Shown here: positions 58,692 through 64,000 of the stretch, piece after piece | Layout of the letters: each line of letters begins with the position of its first letter | Numbering within the stretch: the first letter of the stretch is position 1 | NCBI GenBank assembly: GCA_021432605.1 | Contig: MU271158.1 | Span: forward strand, 496,001 to 560,000 | Reading direction: 5' to 3' | Origin: Coniochaeta sp. PMI_546 | Lineage: Eukaryota > Ascomycota > Sordariomycetes > Coniochaetales > Coniochaetaceae | Length of the DNA: 64,000 nucleotides | Notes under the pieces: generated by a model | Database searches by the model: none | What the model was told of the DNA's origin: nothing | The model's input: the letters and a program-made list of their open reading frames with translations, nothing else | Position numbers and translations under genes: made by a program

Positions 58692-60327
58692 AGTTGACGA
58701 ACTCACAGCGGGTCTGTTGTATCGTGATACGATGTCAATCACAGTGGCGTGCGATTGTGCATATGTTGTCTAGGTGCTATGTGAGTATTCGTTTATGTCG
58801 TGGTGAATGAAATAGGGGTTGTCAATTGCTAGGGTGACCGCCAGTGCCCATCCTAGACCAGCAACAAATACTGCAATCGCACTTGATGTAATGCTCTACC
58901 CAGGCCTGAAGGCTCATGGGCTGGCTCAACAACAGCAATGACCACCGCAGAGCCATTGAGTCCCGTTTCAGTATAATCAATGTCACTGTGAGGGGGGCTT
59001 GACCAAGGTCATTCTAAGAAGACTTGGAGCAGAACAATAGCAATGACCTGGACTCTTTTCGAGCGCGAATCGGCAGTACTCTTTCCTTGCCAGTCATCGA
59101 GTCTAAGAGCTTTGTGCGGTCCTTGTTCTACCCATTGAGAGTGACAACTCGGGCGCATAGGATGAAGCATGTGTACCAAGTAGCTCCAAAAGAGCCTTCT
59201 TCTAGACCGCGCGCCAGGTACCTGCTTGGATCATGAAGTTTAGCGAATGACTTACAGCATATTGGAGAGTACGTACGGTGCATTGCATCGGCAATGGAGC
59301 ACATGTATAACTCCCCGTTTGGAGATTTGAAGAAACAAAAACATGGACTCCCTTCGGCGGAAGTTGAAGTAGTAGTTAGATCTGCGATTGCCTACAACTA
59401 CACTCACATGTCATACGTGCGATCGGTCTGATTGAAGCCCCAATGCCTGTTCCATTGTTATTATTGTGCCATGCCACTATCATGATATGCTGACCTCATT
59501 TTATCTAGACCTAGACTCTGAATGGCATCAATTGGATTATGAGAGCCCTCGAATGGGACTGGGGTTGCAATGTTCCGACCTCAACAAGCCTAAGGACGTT
59601 GTAGAAAGCCATCTCAGTTGCTCGCCATATTATCGATAGGTTGTGGCTGGCTTGGCGATTTGAGTAACCATGAGCAAATCCGAGAGCCTCCCAAAGGGAG
59701 TGTTATGTCGTTCTCATACTAAGAGCTTATGAAACGAAGTAGATGAAATGGTAAATTGGGCGACGTTGATATATGCTTTGTGATACCAATTAACCTCTGA
59801 ATTTGGAAGCGAGTTACATTGCGTCTCGACATCGACCACTGTGCCCTTTTCCCCCGCCCTCGCCAGCGCTCGGCTTTACCATCCAGAAATGTTTCACCAC
59901 GTGTCTGCTCTATTGTTCTCGAAAAGATAGCAATCAATAGTACTTCCTGAGTCCGTTCACCGACAACATGCGCGTTTAGGGCTACCTACCCCGGTCGCCA
60001 GGTCGATGCAGGCAAGGGTTCGAAGTGCTGAGGCGCCAAATCGAGGTACCCCAATCGAAAGCATCCCACGCCGCACGTGTGGGCTTAGTCTAAGTCTACA
60101 ACATGGTTACCACGTGCGACCCTGCATAGATAGTCGAGCTTCGCGACCTAAAATTACCTACTGCCTCTAAATGGATGCAAGGTTGGAAGCAGGAAGTCGC
60201 GCAATACTGTGACGGACACGATGCGCACGAGAGCACATAAAGGGCTCGATTCAGGGCCTTCGTCAACCAGGTTGACCAGGTCAACCAGGATCCAAGCACT
60301 CCGCCTCTGCCCTACACCATCCCCACA
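58692..60327. other. Intergenic region
   Basis: Divergent promoter region between paralogue B (-) and the phytase-like gene (+). Nothing beyond short open frames. Confidence 0.6.
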
Positions 60328-62014
60328 ATGGGTCTCCGCCTGTTCGCTGCAGGTCTTGTTGCCATTGCAACCTCACGGCTATGCAGTGCAGCCCCCGATA
60401 GCACCTCGTCTCCGGCGCCAGTCTTCTCCACCAGCTGTAATGGCAAGCCATATGTCTACAACGAGCTTGCCGGCTACGGTTTTGTCCCGGGCAACGCGGT
60501 GGACAAGTACGGTGACACCATCAGCATCGGCTCGTCACTCGCAATCACCGAGTGGTCCAAGAAGGACGGAGTCTTCAGCGGAACGCTCTACGGCCTTCCG
60601 GATCGCGGCTGGAACACGAACGGCACCAACGGTTTCGTTTCCCGCGTGCACAAGTTCAAGATATCGCTCACCCCGACATCCGGCGGGACTGCGGAGGAGC
60701 CGCTGGCCCCGAACCTCAAGCTGACGTACCAAGACACTGTTCTCTTCAAGGACCCCAGCGGCACATATACCAGCGGTCTTGATCCGGACCAGAGCGGGGG
60801 CCTGCAGTTTCCCGGTTTTCCGGTTCTGCCAACTGCCACGTATGTAGGTGATGGGTTTGGCGGCGCCGGCGCCGGTGGTAAGGCCGTGTCGATCGATGCT
60901 GAGGGCCTGATCGTCGGCGATGACGGCTCGTTCTGGGTCAGCGACGAGTATGGTCCGTACGTCTATAGGTTCGACAAGACCGGCACGATGACGCTTGCGA
61001 TTGCTCCTCCTGATGCCATCCTGCCGCTGAGACAGGGTGCTGTGAGGTAAGACCACTCCCGCACGAACAGTCTGTCACGGTGTGTACTGACACAAGTCGA
61101 AGCTTCTCGGCTGACAGTCCGCCCATGTACGACCCCAACAAGCATCCAAGCCCTAGCAACCCGACTCAGGGCAGACAAAACAACCAGGGCTTCGAAGGCT
61201 TGACCATCAGCAGCGACGGAACGAAGCTGTACACCCTGCTCCAGTCTGCCGCCCGGCAGGAGGGCGGCTCCAGCTCAGCCACCCGCCGATACACGCGCCT
61301 GCTGCAGTACGGGCTGCACAGCGACAAGGCCACACCAGTGTATGAGGCCGAGTACGTCGTTCCGCTCCCGACATTTACCAACGCCGCCGGGCAGCAGCGT
61401 GTGGCTGCCCAGTCGGAGCTGCACTACGCCGGCGGCACGCAGTTCTTCTTCCTGCCGCGCGACTCCAGCGTAGGGCAGACGTTTGCCGACACGAAGTCAG
61501 TATACCGCCACATCGATGTCTTTGACATAGCGGGAGCGACGAACGTGGCTGGAGCGGCGCACGATTCCTTCAACACGAGCATCGCCAGCGCAGCGGGGGT
61601 GCTAAACGCTGACATCACGCCGGCAACGGTGTGTCCGTTCCTCGACGTCAATGTCAATGCGCAGCTGAACCGGTTTGGCTTGCACAACGGCGGGCCGCAG
61701 GACAAAGGACTGCTGAACGAGAAGTGGGAGGGCATCGCGCTGGTTCCGGCGACGAACTCCAAATGCAAGACCGGGCCGGAGTATTTCATGTTTGTCTCGT
61801 CGGACAATGATTTCATTACCCAGGACGGTAAGTCTCCCATTCACTCTTTCGTGTTCGTGAACAAAGCCAGTGCACTGACTGACGCTTTGATTGACAAGGA
61901 CATGCCGACTTTGGTCAGCTCGCGTACAAGGACGCGTCGGGATTGAGCCTCGACAACCAGGTGCTCGTCTTCAGGGTCACGCTCGGGAAGGGAGCGTCGC
62001 CTCTGGTTGGCTAA
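60328..62014 (+). CDS. Secreted protein with phytase-like esterase domain (PF13449 type)
   Basis: Exons 60,328-61,046, 61,103-61,827 and 61,899-62,014 give 519 residues. A clear signal peptide (MGLRLFAAGLVAIATSRLCS) precedes a beta-propeller-like domain: LYGLPDRGWNTNGTNGF, SIDAEGLIVGDDGSFWVSDE, YGPYVYRFDKTGTM, NNQGFEGLTISSDG, NEKWEGIALVP and FVSSDNDFITQDG. The acidic and EG/DG signature residues are those of the family annotated 'esterase-like activity of phytase', common in bacteria and secreted by many ascomycetes. Phosphatase or esterase activity has not been shown for most members. Two potential N-glycosylation sites (NGTNG, NTSI) fit secretion. It lies next to another secreted-enzyme gene on the same strand. 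Confidence 0.9.
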
Positions 62015-62894
62015 GGTAGATACTGCCGTGTACTTACTTACCTTGGTGTCATTACCTACAACGAAATTGATAACTTGAGACCGTTGAGATCTGCTAGAGA
62101 GAATCTGAGAACACACTGTGGATAAGACGCTAGTAAGGTAGTAAGCAATCAAGCGCGAGCTAAAAACACGCAGGGTAAAAACGAAGAATGGAGTCTTTGA
62201 GTCTGGGCCGAGCTTGGCAAGGTAAGGTACTGTACCTTCTCTGTCAGAATACGGTAAGATGCTACGGAAGCCGGCAAGAACCACAGGGGTTACCCCGCCA
62301 ATACGAGATTTCTAGGCAGCACAGTGGTCAGTTTTGGGCATCGACTGGTTATTTGTCCGATTCTTCTCTGTTGATGTACGAACGAGCGAATCCTACTACC
62401 GTAGGAAAAAAAAGAATCAGAAGAAAGAAAAAAAATGGGAGATTTATCCCCGTCAGTAGCAGCAACCTCCGAGACAACCTGGAGTACAACGTAAGACAAA
62501 CAGGTGCTTCTTCGTGCCGCAGTGCAGAGCAGTGACAGCTCGTGGCACGCATTCGATTGGCGACAGCACGCTCTTCTGTCAAGAAGGGTACATAGTACTG
62601 ACGTCGTTGCCGGGATTATTAAACTTGACGGCGACCCGAAGTCAAGGTATTTATTGCAAACGGTAACGTAGCCGGCGATGCGGATCCTCTGATGATGGAT
62701 CGCGAGGCGGTGCTTAATCCCACTGGTCATCCAATTTCCTGGGGTTTTAAGCTTGATCATTCCCGTCATTAGATCATGCTCTGTCGTGGAATGTTGTTTT
62801 GACTGCTGCTTCTTGTCCCTTTTTCTTAAAAAAAAAAGTCTTTACGCTCGTTACTACACTCGTTCAAGTCTTGTTGTTTGTTGTAAATACCGTC
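62015..62894. other. Intergenic region
   Basis: 3' flank of the phytase-like gene and promoter of the GH76 gene. It contains an AAGGTACTGTACCTT hairpin (62,224-62,238), related to the dispersed TAAGGTACCTTA motif. Confidence 0.55.
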
Positions 62895-64000
62895 ATGAAG
62901 TCTTCAGCTGCTTCGGCCCTCTTCTGGGGTGCTGCGCTGGCTGCAATCAATGTCAATCTCGACGACGCCAGTAAGCGATGAGCTCCATTCTACGGTCTCG
63001 TCCTTTCTTTTGCTGCACCATCTAACGCAATAACAGACTCGATCAAGGATGCCGCAAAGTCGGTCGCCAAGAATCTCATCTCATACTATAATGGCAACGA
63101 GCCGGGCGAGACGCCGGGCATCCTGCCAGGACCACCACCCACCGGAGACTACTACTGGTGGGAGGCGGCCGCGATGTGGAACACCCTGATCGATTACTGG
63201 CGCGCCACCGGCGACAGCAGCTACAACGATCTCGTCACCCAGGGCATCCTCTGGCAGGTCGGGCCCGGCAACAACTTCATGCCGCCCAACGTGACCGCCT
63301 CCCTTGGCAACGAGGATCAAGGCTTCTGGGCCATGGCCGCCACGACTGCCGCCGAGACCAACTTCACCAACCCTTCCACCAGCCCTGACACGCAGTGGCT
63401 CGCCCTGGCCAAGAACGTCTTCGAGACCCAGGCAGCCCGCTGGGACGAGAGCGAGGATCAGTGCGGAGGCGGCCTGCGCTGGCAGATCCCCCTGTCCAAC
63501 AACGGCTACGACTACAAGAACAGCATCTCCACCGGCGTGCTGTTCAATGTCGCCGCCCGCCTGAGCCACCTAACCGGCAACACCACCTACGCCGACTGGG
63601 CCGACAAGGCCTGGACCTGGATGGAGAGCGTCGGCTACCTCGACCACGGCGCCATCTACGACGGCGCCCACGTCGAGAAGAACTGCACCGACATCAACAA
63701 GGTGCAGTTCTCCTACACGCTCGGCGTCTTCATCCAGGGCGCCGCGCACATGTACAACTCTACCAACGCCGACGCGGCCTGGCGCGACCGCCTCTCGACC
63801 CTCGTCAACGCCACCTCGACCTTCACCGGCGACAACTGCGTTCCCGTCGAGCGGGCGTGCGAGACCCATAACACGTGCACGACCGACATGCTCGCCTTCA
63901 AGGGCATCTTCCTCCGCGGCCTGGCGGCCAGCGCACAGCTGGCACCCTTCACCGAATCCAAGCTGTCCTGCGTGTTCAAGGGCGCCGCCACGGCGGCCGC
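62895..64000 (+). CDS. GH76 family protein (Dfg5/Dcw1-type), truncated by the right edge
   Basis: Putative cell-wall alpha-1,6-mannanase/transglycosylase. In yeast Dfg5/Dcw1 this family is thought to move GPI proteins onto wall glucan. Exon 1 is 62,895-62,970 and exon 2 starts at 63,037 and runs off the window (about 346 residues visible). A signal peptide (MKSSAASALFWGAALAAINV) is followed by the family blocks YYNGNEPGETPGILPGPPP, YYWWEAAAMWNTLIDYWRAT, NFMPPNVTASLGNEDQGFWA, GGLRWQIPLSNNGYDYKNS, and VEKNCTDINKVQFSYTLGVF. GNEDQ sits where GH76 enzymes usually carry an adjacent Asp pair, so the first acid is Glu here. Several N-x-S/T sequons fit secretion. The GPI signal, if any, would lie beyond the edge. 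Confidence 0.92.

Overview
The window looks like nuclear DNA of a filamentous ascomycete (Pezizomycotina, most likely a Sordariomycete). Genes lie one by one on either strand, introns are short (about 50-150 nt) with GTAAGT/GTATGT/GTGAGT donors and CTAAC/CTGAC branch sites, and the products are typical eukaryotic ones: Prp19, Cox4, cytosolic PheRS alpha, a GT15 mannosyltransferase and an alpha-arrestin. There are no operons. I saw no rRNA, CRISPR or intact mobile element, and no convincing functional tRNA. All exon models come from reading splice sites by eye against expected protein families.

Left part (1-14,450): a possible 3' end of a gene at the edge, a Myb/SANT DNA-binding protein (3,833-5,163), a six-exon dihydroxy-acid dehydratase with an 8-nt microexon and no obvious mitochondrial presequence (8,973-11,795, +), and a convergent Golgi-type alpha-1,2-mannosyltransferase (14,450-12,649, -). 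Next come an orphan charged protein whose open frame is split by an in-frame TAG (16,181-17,848), a 3-ketoacyl-CoA-reductase-like SDR (-), a DUF4604 nuclear-type protein (-), COX4 (-) and an acyl-CoA thioesterase (-). A gene-poor stretch (25,183-29,986) follows; it carries E-box palindromes and a G-quadruplex motif.

Middle part (29,987-46,070): an uncharacterised basic/acidic protein, OHCU decarboxylase (uric acid degradation) with a GATA site upstream, a small protein with three Y(S/T)AxGF repeats, an Arg-rich protein, Prp19, a long acidic protein with two IDLT(G/N)D SUMO-interaction-like motifs and a C-terminal C3HC4 RING (a SUMO-targeted ubiquitin ligase candidate), a short unknown protein, and an alpha-arrestin with two PPxY motifs. 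A gene-poor interval of about 3.8 kb contains a tRNA-like relic.

Right part (49,880-64,000): PheRS alpha in nine exons, then the most unusual locus. This is two tandem paralogues on the minus strand (52,264-55,269 intact; 56,158-58,691 apparently interrupted) that share a full-length layout ending in a compact domain resembling HicA-like/dsRBD-fold domains. Two secreted-protein genes end the window: a phytase-like esterase-domain protein and a GH76 (Dfg5/Dcw1-type) protein cut by the right edge. The genes do not form one pathway. Local themes are protein quality control (Prp19, the STUbL candidate, the PPxY arrestin), mitochondrial and amino-acid metabolism (COX4, DHAD) and cell-wall or secreted enzymes (GT15, GH76, phytase-like).
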